A stretch of DNA of 14,048 nucleotides from an uncultured Clostridia bacterium. GTDB taxonomy: Bacteria > Bacillota > Clostridia > TANB77 > CAG-508. The stretch covers positions 1-14,048 of the forward strand of contig CAPYID010000044.1 of NCBI GenBank assembly GCA_948739805.1, in the 5' to 3' direction. Of the stretch, positions 1 to 6,360 are shown in pieces. Every line of letters starts with the position of its first letter. The first letter of the stretch is position 1. The translations under genes were made by a program, and so were the position numbers. A model generated the notes under the pieces. That model made no database searches. It saw only the letters and a list, made by a program, of their open reading frames with translations, and had not been told where the DNA came from.

Positions 1-276
1 TATTTACTTTTTTTGTTAATTGATTTTTTGGCATGAATTTGCCTTTTGATTTAATTTTCTTGATTTGAAATTATAATAGAAATATTAATTTTATTTATAT
101 TACCACTTTTTTTCATATAATGCAAGTCAAAATTTCCAGTTTTTTCATTCGAATTTATTAAATTTTAGTAGTAATAATTCACTATAAATTACTATTTGTA
201 TAACACAGATTATATCAAAAAATTCTATAAAAGTATATAAAATTAATACAAACTAGTTTTAAAAATGAATCAATTT
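1..276. other. Gene-free AT-rich segment with two partial repeat boxes
   Basis: No credible reading frame with a ribosome site is visible. Two stretches, TTACCACTTTTTTT at 100-113 and AATTTCCAGTTTTTTC at 131-146, resemble the first box of the repeat units that start at about 277. They may be decayed further copies of the array. Confidence 0.4.
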
Positions 277-745
277 CAAAAATTTTTTAAAAAATTTCCG
301 ACTTTTTGATATTGGATTACATATACCTAGTGGAGAGTGAAATATTAGATAAAAAATTTAAACAAATTTTTAGAAAATTACCACTTTTTTGAAAAATGAT
401 GGCATTTACCTAGTAAGAGCAAAATTTAAGATAAAAAGTCCAAGAGATTTTTAATAAATTCCCCCTTTTTTGAAAAACGGTGGCATATACCTAGTGGAGG
501 GTAAAAACTTTAATTATAAAAAAGTTTAATGAATTTTTTATAAATTATACCTTTTATAAATTTTGATGGTATTTACTTATTAGAAGGGTAAATTTTAAAA
601 ATTTTTCTAAGAATGTTACATTTTGGAGCCTGTTTTGGAACTTATTTAATAGAGTGGTTAAAATTTTTTTCTAAAAAATTTCCCATTTTAAGTATCGACT
701 TGGAACATATCTAATATAGAAGTAGTTTTACTCTTACTAATTTAA
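277..745 (+). repeat. Array of six degenerate ~65-86 bp direct repeats upstream of xis
   Basis: Six units can be aligned by eye. Each has an A/T block of the form AAATTTTTnTAAAAAATT, then a box like nCCACTTTTTTGAAAAATGG, then a core like GGCATATACCTAGTGGAG, then an A/T spacer. The cores begin near 320, 403, 484, 570, 641 and 706, giving periods of about 83, 81, 86, 71 and 65. Units 2 and 3 (near 403 and 484) are the closest pair; units 5 and 6 are diverged but share TTGGAAC followed by a TATnTAATA-like stretch. The box between the CC and GG ends is an imperfect dyad, clearest in unit 3 (CCCCCTTTTTTGAAAAACGG). The position directly before xis suggests recombinase or excisionase binding, replication iterons or a regulatory leader. 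Which of these is not decidable from sequence. Confidence 0.75.
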
Positions 746-763
746 GAAAGGAGGAAATCTACA

Positions 764-973
764 TTGTGGGCAAATGAAGAAAATACAAAGTTAGGATTAA
801 CTGTAGATGAAGCAAGAAAAATGTTAGGTATAGGTAGAAATTTAATGTTGAAATTAGTTAAAGTAGAAGGTTTTCCAGCAGTTAGATTTAAACGCAAGAT
901 TATTATTAATAAAGAATTGTTACCAAAATGGTTTGAGGAGAACTGTGGTGAGTATGGCGACTATGATTATTAG
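764..973 (+). CDS. Excisionase-like small HTH protein (recombination directionality factor)
   Basis: This 69-residue protein has the layout of excisionase-family winged helix-turn-helix proteins. A helix-turn-helix (LTVDEARKMLGIGRNLM, about residues 12-28) is followed by a short wing (GFPAVRFKRKIIINK, 36-50) and an acidic tail. Such proteins bend attachment-site DNA and steer the partner tyrosine recombinase towards excision. The start is TTG at 764, supported by AAAGGAGG at 747-754 with a 9-nt spacer; no in-frame ATG exists before residue 24. It lies 114 bp upstream of the integrase on the same strand, the usual xis-int order. A repressor-type DNA-binding role is an alternative, since the family is defined mainly by its fold. 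Confidence 0.75.
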   Translation: MWANEENTKLGLTVDEARKMLGIGRNLMLKLVKVEGFPAVRFKRKIIINKELLPKWFEENCGEYGDYDY

Positions 974-1087
974 TAATTAGAAAAAAGGGCTGATTTCTTG
1001 TTTTAAACGTGATAAGATATGTTTAGATATTAAGTTTTGTGCCCTTAAACTATTTAGATTTTTTAAACTTATTTGGAAGGAGTTATT

Positions 1088-2509
1088 ATGGAAAAAATAA
1101 ATAGACAAAGAGCACCAAAAGGAACAGTTACAATAAGGAAAAAAGGAAATAGTTATGAGGCAAGGGTAACATTATCCCTTAATTCAATAATGGAAGGAGT
1201 TGATAAGAATCCAAGACTTTCTCGAACAGCAAGAAGTGAAAAAGAGGCAAGAAAAAGATTAGGTGAATTAATTACTGATGTGTATTTTGATATTAAAAGA
1301 AATAGTAAAATACCTAATGTCAAAGTATTTACAGAAGAATGTTCATCAGAATTAAATAAGTTTACTGAATTTAATGAAGAAAAGGCAAAAAGAAAAATAG
1401 AGTTACTAGCAGATGATTATACTTTGTTTCCAAATATAGCAAAGGAATGGCTTAATTGGAAAAAGAATCAAGTTAATCCTACTACTAATAAAACAATTAG
1501 CTTAAAAACAGTAGAAACATACATAAACACCATTAAAAATCATGTTATGGTAGATTTTGAAAAATATCATGTGAGCGAAATTAGCAAAGATTTAGTAGAA
1601 AACTATATCAATCAAAAAAGACATAAAACACCTAGACTTGCTAAAGATTTATTCTTGCTTATTAGAGCAGTATTAACTTATGCAAAGGATAAAAAAGGCT
1701 TAATAAAAGAAGTTCCAAACTTTGATTTGAAATTTCAAAAGAAGAAAAGAGCTAAAGTAGCAAAAGTATGTTATCTACCAGAGGATAGACAAAAAGTGTG
1801 GCTTGATGTATGCGAAGAAGATAAAAGACCATTTGCACTACTCTTTGCAACACTTCTTCAAACAGGTATGCGACCAGAAGAAGGCTGTGGACTAAAATGG
1901 AAATCTGTTCACTTTAATCAAAACAAAATCAGAGTAGAAAATGCCTATAAAGATATTACATTATATGATGATGACATGAATATTACAGGGCATATTATGA
2001 CTGATGGAGATTTAAAAACTACAGAAAGTTATCGCAATATACCAATGACACCAAGATTAAAAGAAATGTTACTAAATCTAAGAAAAGAAAAAATGAATAG
2101 TTTGCAATATGGCAAAGAATGGAATAATGAGCAATATGTATTTTTAAATACAATAGGCACACCTTATGTTCCAGAAAGACTAACAAAGAAAATAACAGAA
2201 TTTATCAAAAAGTACAAATTAGAACACATGACAATTTATGGATTTAGACATTCTTTTGCAACTTTAATGAGTGAAAAGGGTATGGATAAAGAAGTTTTAA
2301 GAGAATTAATGGGACATGCTGAATTTGAAACTACAAATTTTTATTATATTCATGTATCAGAAGAACGAAAGAAAAAAGAATTTGAAAGAGTAAATTTTGA
2401 GGAATTTCAGGGGAAAACAAAAAATGCTGAAAGTCAGTCTACACAAGTAAAACGATATTTTTTGAAGAAAAAGCCTCAAAAAAAGAAAAGAGTTCTCAAA
2501 TTAGCTTGA
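1088..2509 (+). CDS. int: Tyrosine recombinase / site-specific integrase
   Basis: This 473-residue integrase catalyses insertion and excision of the element. It has an N-terminal basic arm-binding region (about residues 5-75, with GTVTIRKKGNSYEARV), a helical core-binding SAM-like domain (about 113-220) and a C-terminal catalytic domain. The catalytic set can be read: Arg262 in TGMRPEE, a likely beta-hairpin Lys310, Arg387 in YGFRHSFATL, His410 in LMGHAEFETT, and nucleophile Tyr420 in FYYIHVS. The first His of the usual HxxR box is Tyr384 here, a tolerated variation in the family. I chose ATG 1088 because AAGGAG (1077-1082) sits 5 nt before it; the in-frame TTG at 1073 has its own codons on that ribosome site. 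A weak 6-bp inverted repeat (AAGGGC 985-990, GCCCTT 1041-1046) lies in the xis-int gap. The very Lys-rich tail overlaps a minus-strand terminator. Confidence 0.93.
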   Translation: MEKINRQRAPKGTVTIRKKGNSYEARVTLSLNSIMEGVDKNPRLSRTARSEKEARKRLGELITDVYFDIKRNSKIPNVKVFTEECSSELNKFTEFNEEKAKRKIELLADDYTLFPNIAKEWLNWKKNQVNPTTNKTISLKTVETYINTIKNHVMVDFEKYHVSEISKDLVENYINQKRHKTPRLAKDLFLLIRAVLTYAKDKKGLIKEVPNFDLKFQKKKRAKVAKVCYLPEDRQKVWLDVCEEDKRPFALLFATLLQTGMRPEEGCGLKWKSVHFNQNKIRVENAYKDITLYDDDMNITGHIMTDGDLKTTESYRNIPMTPRLKEMLLNLRKEKMNSLQYGKEWNNEQYVFLNTIGTPYVPERLTKKITEFIKKYKLEHMTIYGFRHSFATLMSEKGMDKEVLRELMGHAEFETTNFYYIHVSEERKKKEFERVNFEEFQGKTKNAESQSTQVKRYFLKKKPQKKKRVLKLA

Positions 2510-2514
2510 GAACT
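2478..2514 (-). terminator. Intrinsic terminator for tRNA-Arg, embedded in the integrase 3' end
   Basis: A perfect 9-bp stem (AGTTCTCAA 2491-2499, TTGAGAACT 2506-2514) with a 6-nt loop contains the integrase stop codon. Read on the minus strand it comes just after the tRNA and is followed by a T-rich run (CTTTTCTTTTTTTG), the form of a Rho-independent terminator. On the plus strand no T-run follows, so it is not a good integrase terminator. A second small dyad, ACCATT/AATGGT (2515-2520/2526-2531), lies between it and the tRNA and includes the CCA end. Confidence 0.7.
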
Positions 2515-2527
2515 ACCATTTAAGCAA

Positions 2528-2604
2528 TGGTGTACCCGGAGGGATTCGAACCCCCGATCTGCAAGTTCGTAGCCTGCCATTCTATCCAACTAAACTACGG
2601 GTAC
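2528..2604 (-). tRNA. tRNA-Arg (anticodon ACG), CCA encoded
   Basis: Read on the minus strand, a complete 77-nt cloverleaf is present. Acceptor arms GTACCCG and CGGGTAC pair perfectly. The D-arm carries AGTTTAGTTGGATAGAAT. The anticodon stem GCAGG/CTTGC has one G-T pair and encloses loop CTACGAA with anticodon ACG, which reads CGN Arg codons after A34 becomes inosine. The T-arm is GGGGG TTCGAAT CCCTC. Discriminator A and an encoded CCA follow. It is the second gene of a minus-strand unit whose first tRNA is decayed, and it is the likely integration target of the element on its 3' side. It appears intact after integration. Confidence 0.96.
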
Positions 2605-2712
2605 ATATAAAAATATGCATTTGGTATGAAATTTATATTAAGGGGAATTTTAGGGAAAAACTTTTTACTTAAGTCCTTGAAATCCCAAAATATCAATATT
2701 TATAAGTTTAAG

Positions 2713-2760
2713 GGTGTACGGTTCGTATTCTGATGTTCTATCCAATTAGACTATGGGTGC
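2713..2760 (-). pseudogene. Decayed tRNA-Arg remnant (3' half deleted)
   Basis: Read on the minus strand, the first ~40 nt form a tRNA 5' half. There is an acceptor GCACCCA, a D-arm GTCTAATTGGATAGAAC closely matching the intact neighbour, an anticodon 5' strand TCAGA and a loop ATACGAA, again with ACG. The sequence then jumps to CCGTACACC, which resembles an acceptor 3' strand with the start of a CCA end. Compared with the neighbour about 27 nt are gone, covering the anticodon 3' strand, variable loop and T-arm, so no cloverleaf can form. It sits between a near-consensus promoter and the intact tRNA and is therefore probably still transcribed as leader. Confidence 0.75.
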
Positions 2761-2800
2761 ATATTATGTCTAAATAGCTAGTTTCTTTACTTACTTATAT

Positions 2801-2829
2801 ATTATACTTTCTTCTAATTAATTTTTCAA
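2801..2829 (-). promoter_or_regulatory. Sigma-A-type promoter of the tRNA unit
   Basis: On the minus strand TTGAAA (2829-2824) is followed by a 17-bp spacer and a perfect TATAAT (2806-2801). Transcription would start near 2794 and run through the decayed tRNA into the intact tRNA-Arg. Confidence 0.75.
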
Positions 2830-3080
2830 GTATATTTTCTATTTTTTTATTCTTTAATTTCCTACTAGCTACAGTCCAGGTACTCAAAAATATAAATTTA
2901 TAGTGAATTATTACCATATGAACTGTAACTCCTACTATTAAAACTTGGTTCTAGAGATTATAATAAAATCATAATTACCCTTATTCTTTTTTCATATTCA
3001 GTAATTCAAATTTTTTCAAAAATAGTACTTTAACCTTTTTTTACCATTTTTCTTTGTATGAAGTCTATATAATCATTTAT
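2830..3080. other. AT-rich intergenic stretch, nothing recognised
   Basis: Stops are frequent in all frames and no ribosome site with a following frame, hairpin or repeat of note was seen. It separates the tRNA unit promoter from the terminator of the spmAB unit. Confidence 0.5.
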
Positions 3081-3118
3081 AAAAAAAGACTTACAGGAGT
3101 TTAAGTGTCTCCTGTAAG
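3081..3118 (-). terminator. Strong intrinsic terminator closing the spmA-spmB unit
   Basis: CTTACAGGAG (3090-3099) and CTCCTGTAAG (3109-3118) form a perfect 10-bp stem with a 9-nt loop. On the minus strand it is followed by TCTTTTTTT. It lies about 300 nt downstream of the spmB stop with no other minus-strand gene between, so it ends that transcript or an RNA encoded in the gap. Confidence 0.85.
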
Positions 3119-3139
3119 AAAATTATATAATGGGGGCTA

Positions 3140-3207
3140 TGTAGAGGAAAGCTTTTCTGAAAATTTGGGAGCCAGAAAAAAGAATTAAATTTTTTCTTTC
3201 CCCTACA
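3140..3207 (-). ncRNA. Possible structured RNA or 3'-UTR element of unknown family
   Basis: A 12-bp inverted repeat (3140-3151 with 3196-3207) encloses a second nested stem (CTTTTCTG 3152-3159 with CAGAAAAAAG 3173-3182, two-base bulge). On the plus strand the outer stem has an A-C mismatch, but on the minus strand that position becomes a G-U wobble, giving an unbroken 12-bp RNA stem. This fits an RNA on the minus strand, which then meets the terminator at 3118-3081. No clear promoter was found directly upstream, so it may be the 3' end of the spmAB mRNA rather than an independent RNA. A decayed inverted-repeat element is the other possibility. Confidence 0.3.
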
Positions 3208-3412
3208 AGTTTAAAAACATTTTTATTGCGATAATAAAATTTTAATTACAAACTATTTAAAATTTAATATATCGCCCTTATACTTTTATCTAACAGGATT
3301 TTTTAGTAGATTTAAAATAATTGATATAAAAATATTGATTTATTTGATAAAAATATATAAAGAATAAAAATTTTTCTTTCTGTATTTATAATACCATTTT
3401 TGACATAATCTG

Positions 3413-3953
3413 TCAACAACTTTTCATCGACATCATTCGACAAACTATCACTGCCGTAGTCATTCCAACTATGTCTGCTATTAGTGCTGCATACAATACA
3501 AATCTCGTTTTTTTTATTTTTACTACACCTGTATATATTGCTATTGTATATAATGTTGTCTCTGTTGCCCCCATTATTACAGATGCTATTATTCCTATTT
3601 GACTGTCTACTCCATATGTTTTCATTATATCTGTTGCTGTAGCTATTGACGCACTTCCGTGATATTGGTCTTAGTAGTACAAGTGGTAATATTTCCATTG
3701 GAAATTTTATTATTGTTAATATTGGATATAACATTTTTCCTATACCATCTATAATCCCTGAGCTCCTTAACGCTCCTATTGCTAGAAATAACCCTATTAG
3801 TGTTGGTAATATTTTTATTGTAGTTTTTAACCCCTCTTTTGTTCCTTCTACAAATATGTCAAAGACTTTTTTCTTTTCTATTAGACCATATGATATTATT
3901 AAAAGTATTACTAATGGTACTGCTATCATTGATATGTAATTTATTACCTCCAT
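3413..3953 (-). pseudogene. spmB: Spore maturation protein B, frameshifted
   Basis: SpmB is a membrane protein acting with SpmA in spore core dehydration and heat resistance. The frame opens at ATG 3953 with AAGGAGG (3969-3963) in the last codons of spmA, 6 bp after the spmA stop. It reads a normal SpmB N-terminal part with two hydrophobic segments up to LVLLRPIS (residue 98). One extra base, the G at plus-strand 3659, then shifts the frame; the original frame runs on in nonsense to 3312. Removing that base restores GSASIATATDIMKTYG and continues through GATETTLYTIAIYTG and ALIADIVG to a stop at 3413. The sum, 98 + 81 = 179 residues, matches the usual SpmB size (about 178). All downstream residues remain well conserved, so the lesion is very recent or a sequencing or assembly error. 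Confidence 0.88.
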
Positions 3954-3959
3954 TTACTT

Positions 3960-4565
3960 TTACCTCCTTCTTTTATTCTTGTATTTCGTATTTTCTTTTG
4001 CTATAAATATTTTTACAGATATTATTCCTGCTATTGCTGCACATATTGTTGCTATCCATACAGGCGCAATTATTGATGTGGGATTTTCTGATTCTAATGA
4101 TACTCTTATTGCAATTATTGTTGTTGGAATTATTTGTAATGAGGCTGTATTTAGTACAATTAACATTGCCATAGGGTCTGATAATCTTTCTTTATCTATA
4201 TTATCTTTTTGTAATGTTTCCATTGCCTTTAATCCTAATGGCGTTGATGCATTACCTATCCCTAATATATTAGCTGTCATATTCATTGCTATTTGCTCTT
4301 TTGCTTCTTTATTTCCTTTAATTTCCGGAAATAGCCAGTTCATTATAGGATTTAATATTTTGGTAAATTTTATAATTAGACTTGTATTTTGAGCTATTTT
4401 CATAATCCCACACCACAGACACATTGCTCCTAATAGGCTTATACTTAATGAAACTGCTTCATTTACAGAATTAAAAATTTCTATATTTACTTTATCTATA
4501 TTTCCTATAAGTATTGCATAGATGTATGAAATTACTATAAATATTGGCCAAATAATATTTAACAT
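3960..4565 (-). CDS. spmA: Spore maturation protein A
   Basis: This is a 201-residue integral membrane protein, close to the ~196 residues of Bacillus SpmA. Hydrophobic segments occur near residues 1-20, 38-60, 130-155 and 165-190. The family signature is present: AMNMTANILGIGNASTPLGLKAM (about 92-114), in which a Gly/Asn/Pro-rich motif follows a helix; the SpmA/SpmB pair resembles nucleoside-transporter gate-type folds. It is required together with SpmB for proper core dehydration of the spore. ATG 4565 has AAGGAG just upstream. Its final codons AGA AGG AGG form the ribosome site for spmB, so the two are translationally coupled. It diverges from abrB over a 161-bp gap; no confident sporulation-sigma promoter could be read there. 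Confidence 0.93.
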   Translation of the reverse strand: MLNIIWPIFIVISYIYAILIGNIDKVNIEIFNSVNEAVSLSISLLGAMCLWCGIMKIAQNTSLIIKFTKILNPIMNWLFPEIKGNKEAKEQIAMNMTANILGIGNASTPLGLKAMETLQKDNIDKERLSDPMAMLIVLNTASLQIIPTTIIAIRVSLESENPTSIIAPVWIATICAAIAGIISVKIFIAKENTKYKNKRRR

Positions 4566-4638
4566 TCCTTCTCCTTTACTCTTGTTAAACTTTATTCTGA
4601 AAAATAAAAAAAATACGTTATTTTTCCTAAATTTTTCA

Positions 4639-4668
4639 TTGACCTAATTATACAAATTATGCTATTAT
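4639..4668 (+). promoter_or_regulatory. Promoter of abrB
   Basis: TTGACC (4639-4644), 18-bp spacer, then TATTAT (4663-4668) preceded by TG at 4660-4661, giving an extended -10. The transcript would have a leader of roughly 50 nt. No Spo0A box was found between the promoter and the start codon. Confidence 0.65.
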
Positions 4669-4726
4669 ATATATGGTTTTACTTTTTTACATTTAAGGAA
4701 AATTTGGCTTTTAAGGAGGAATTTCT

Positions 4727-4993
4727 ATGATAAAATCCACTGGAATTGTTAGAAGAATGGATGAATTGGGACGTGTCGTTATCCCAATGGAACTTCGTAA
4801 TCAATTCAAAATAGTAGAGAAAGATCCTATTGAGATTTTTGTCGATGGTTCTTCAATAGTTTTAAAAAAATATGAACCTAATTGTATTTTTTGCGGAAAT
4901 ACAAAAAATTTATATGAATATAAGGATAAACTTGTTTGTAATAAATGTGTCGAAAAACTTACAGGTTTACAAATTGAAGAAACACAAAAATGA
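4727..4993 (+). CDS. abrB: AbrB-family transition-state regulator with Cys4 C-terminal tail
   Basis: This 88-residue DNA-binding protein belongs to the AbrB/Abh family, which represses stationary-phase and sporulation genes during growth. Residues 1-48 (STGIVRRMDELGRVVIPMEL, then EIFVDGSSIVLKKY) are the swapped-hairpin AbrB DNA-binding domain and match B. subtilis AbrB closely. The C-terminal part differs from Bacillus: it carries CIFCG (Cys53, Cys56) and CNKC (Cys71, Cys74), a likely small zinc ribbon common in clostridial AbrB proteins, in place of the Bacillus multimerisation tail. AAGGAGG (4713-4719) lies 7 nt before ATG. It faces rsmI across a shared terminator, as abrB faces yabC in B. 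subtilis. The whole protein is too long, and lacks a toxin neighbour, to be an AbrB-type antitoxin. Confidence 0.93.
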   Translation: MIKSTGIVRRMDELGRVVIPMELRNQFKIVEKDPIEIFVDGSSIVLKKYEPNCIFCGNTKNLYEYKDKLVCNKCVEKLTGLQIEETQK

Positions 4994-5017
4994 TGGAACA
5001 TTTCCATCATTTTTTTA
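4989..5017. terminator. Bidirectional terminator between abrB and rsmI
   Basis: A perfect 10-bp stem (AATGATGGAA 4989-4998, TTCCATCATT 5002-5011) with loop CAT is followed by a T-run on the plus strand and, read on the minus strand, by TTTTTGTG. The abrB stop (4991-4993) and the rsmI stop (5009-5007) both lie inside the stem. Confidence 0.9.
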
Positions 5018-5831
5018 TAAATTGTTTATATATTTCATTTTTTTGTACATTTCTATCTTTTGCTATTTGTTTTATTATATCTTTATTTTCATAGCCTAAT
5101 TTTTCATAATATTTATAATGTTCCTCTAGACTAAGTTCGTTTAATTCTTCTTCATTTATGGTGTTTTCATTTTTCTCTATTATAATAACATATTCTCCTT
5201 TTGGCTCTACTACCTTTTCAATTATTTCGTCTATAGTTCCACTTTCAAAGCTTTCATGTATTTTAGTAATTTCATGTGCTAGTACAATTCTTCTGTTTAG
5301 TGTTATTTCTTTTAAATCTTTTAATGTATCTTTTAATTTATGTGGTGCTTCATATAAAATTATAGTATTTTTTGAAAATTTAATTTCTCTTAATTTTTCT
5401 TTTCTATTTTTATTATTCATTGGTAAAAATCCTATAAATGTAAACTCTTTTGTGTCTAGACCTGATGCAATTAATGCGCAAATCAAAGCACAAGCACCAG
5501 GTATTGGTATTATCTTTATGTTATGCTTTATTGCTTCCTTTACTACTTCTTCTCCTGGGTCTGATATTCCTGGAGTTCCTGCATCTGTTACAAGTGCTAT
5601 ATTATTACCGTCTAACATTTTTTCAATTATCTCATTTATTCTTTTTTCATTACTATGCCTTTGGTAACTTATTAACGGTTTTGATATTTCTAAGTGATTT
5701 AATAATTTCAATGTGTGCCTTGTATCTTCGGCCACTATTATATCCGCTTCTTTTAATGTTTTAATTGCTCTTAATGTGATATCTTCTAAATTACCTATTG
5801 GTGTTGCTACTAAATATAAATTTCCTATCAT
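5007..5831 (-). CDS. rsmI: 16S rRNA (cytidine1402-2'-O)-methyltransferase RsmI
   Basis: RsmI transfers a methyl group from S-adenosylmethionine to the 2'-OH of C1402 in the decoding centre of 16S rRNA. The 274 residues show the tetrapyrrole-methylase fold signatures in order: ATPIGNLEDIT (9-19), EDTRHT (35-40), TDAGTPGISDPG (82-93), PIPGACAL (109-116), GFLP (134-137) and YEAPHKL (160-166). A helical C-terminal domain (about 235-274) matches the HTH-like tail of the family. ATG 5831 lies 4 bp after the ogt stop, with AGGAG (5845-5841) inside the ogt 3' end, so it is the last gene of the trmN6-ogt-rsmI operon. It is the B. subtilis yabC equivalent and holds the same position next to abrB. Confidence 0.95.
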   Translation of the reverse strand: MIGNLYLVATPIGNLEDITLRAIKTLKEADIIVAEDTRHTLKLLNHLEISKPLISYQRHSNEKRINEIIEKMLDGNNIALVTDAGTPGISDPGEEVVKEAIKHNIKIIPIPGACALICALIASGLDTKEFTFIGFLPMNNKNRKEKLREIKFSKNTIILYEAPHKLKDTLKDLKEITLNRRIVLAHEITKIHESFESGTIDEIIEKVVEPKGEYVIIIEKNENTINEEELNELSLEEHYKYYEKLGYENKDIIKQIAKDRNVQKNEIYKQFIKK

Positions 5832-5835
5832 TATT

Positions 5836-6351
5836 TTATACTCCTAATATTATTTTATTTTTTTCAAATTCAAGTAGTGTTTTCTTTATTTCTATACCAC
5901 CAGCATATCCTGTTAAATCGCCTTTGGCTCCTATTACTCTATGACAAGGTATAATTATTGATATGGGATTATGTCCTACTGCACCTCCTACTGCTTGTGC
6001 AGACATTCTTTCTTTGTTCTGTATTTTTACTACTTTTTTCGCTATTTCTCCATATGTGATAACTTCTCCATATGGAATCTCTCTTAGAATCCCCCATATT
6101 ATTTTTCTAAATTCTCCACCTATAGGTTTTATTGGAAGTTCAAAACTTGAAGTCTTTTCTCCCTTGAAATATCTTTCTAGCCATTTTTTTGTTTTATTTA
6201 ATATGTATATATCTTCTGTTAATGTCATTTGATTTAAAATTGTACTACCAAAGTACTTTTGCCCTTCTATCCAAAGTCCAATAATATTATTTTCATCACT
6301 TGCAATTGTTAATTTTCCTATTGGAGAATTATATTTTGTATAGTAAAACAT
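5836..6351 (-). CDS. ogt: Methylated-DNA-protein cysteine S-methyltransferase
   Basis: This 171-residue suicide repair protein removes O6-alkyl groups from guanine by transferring them to an active-site cysteine. The active site is IIPCHRV with Cys136. The DNA-binding helix-turn-helix contains IPYGEVITYGEIAKKV (92-107), and the C-terminal part has GYAGGIEIKK (148-157). An N-terminal ribonuclease-like domain (about 1-75) is present, as in Ogt. The motif before the active site reads SAQAVGGAVGHNP, with Gln119 where the arginine finger of human MGMT and E. coli Ogt sits (ARAVG). ATG 6351 lies 9 bp after the trmN6 stop, and GAGG overlaps that stop. No Ada-type regulatory domain is present, so expression is probably set by the operon promoter at 7148-7176. 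It takes the place that yazA (GIY-YIG) has in Bacillus. Confidence 0.95.
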   Translation of the reverse strand: MFYYTKYNSPIGKLTIASDENNIIGLWIEGQKYFGSTILNQMTLTEDIYILNKTKKWLERYFKGEKTSSFELPIKPIGGEFRKIIWGILREIPYGEVITYGEIAKKVVKIQNKERMSAQAVGGAVGHNPISIIIPCHRVIGAKGDLTGYAGGIEIKKTLLEFEKNKIILGV

Positions 6352-6360
6352 TCTATTACC

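Larger units (their letters stand above)
1..2527. mobile_element. Right end of an integrative element inserted at tRNA-Arg(ACG)
   Basis: An excisionase-like gene and a tyrosine recombinase, both reading rightwards, end 18 bp from the 3' terminus of an intact tRNA-Arg gene lying on the opposite strand. Tyrosine recombinases encoded next to a tRNA 3' end typically use that end as attachment site, so the element extends leftwards beyond position 1 and its other junction, expected to carry a copy of the tRNA 3' part, is outside the window. Cargo is not visible, so ICE, prophage or small island cannot be told apart. The right boundary at the tRNA CCA end is inferred; the crossover could lie inside the tRNA. 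Confidence 0.75.

Noticed and set aside
277..745. CRISPR-like array
   Set aside because: Units are degenerate along their whole length, including the intervals, with varying periods and no conserved 23-37 bp repeat with unique spacers; no cas gene is near.
985..1046. Attenuator hairpin between xis and int
   Set aside because: Only a 6-bp AAGGGC/GCCCTT pairing across a 50-nt loop with no T-run; too weak to annotate as a separate feature.
1073..1087. TTG start of the integrase five codons upstream
   Set aside because: The ribosome site AAGGAG lies within those codons and fits ATG 1088.
2491..2514. Terminator of the integrase on the plus strand
   Set aside because: No T-run follows on the plus strand; the T-run is on the minus side, serving the tRNA.
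3646..4392. Two plus-strand frames across spmB and spmA
   Set aside because: They are antisense shadows of conserved spmA/spmB coding sequence and lack ribosome sites.
4949..4956. Spo0A-box-like TGTCGAA inside abrB, and another inside spmB near 3437
   Set aside because: Both lie in coding sequence away from any promoter; seven-base matches arise easily from codons for Val-Glu or Ser-Asn pairs.
4727..4993. AbrB-type antitoxin of a toxin-antitoxin pair
   Set aside because: The N-terminus matches the transition-state regulator, a Cys4 tail is present, and no toxin gene is adjacent.
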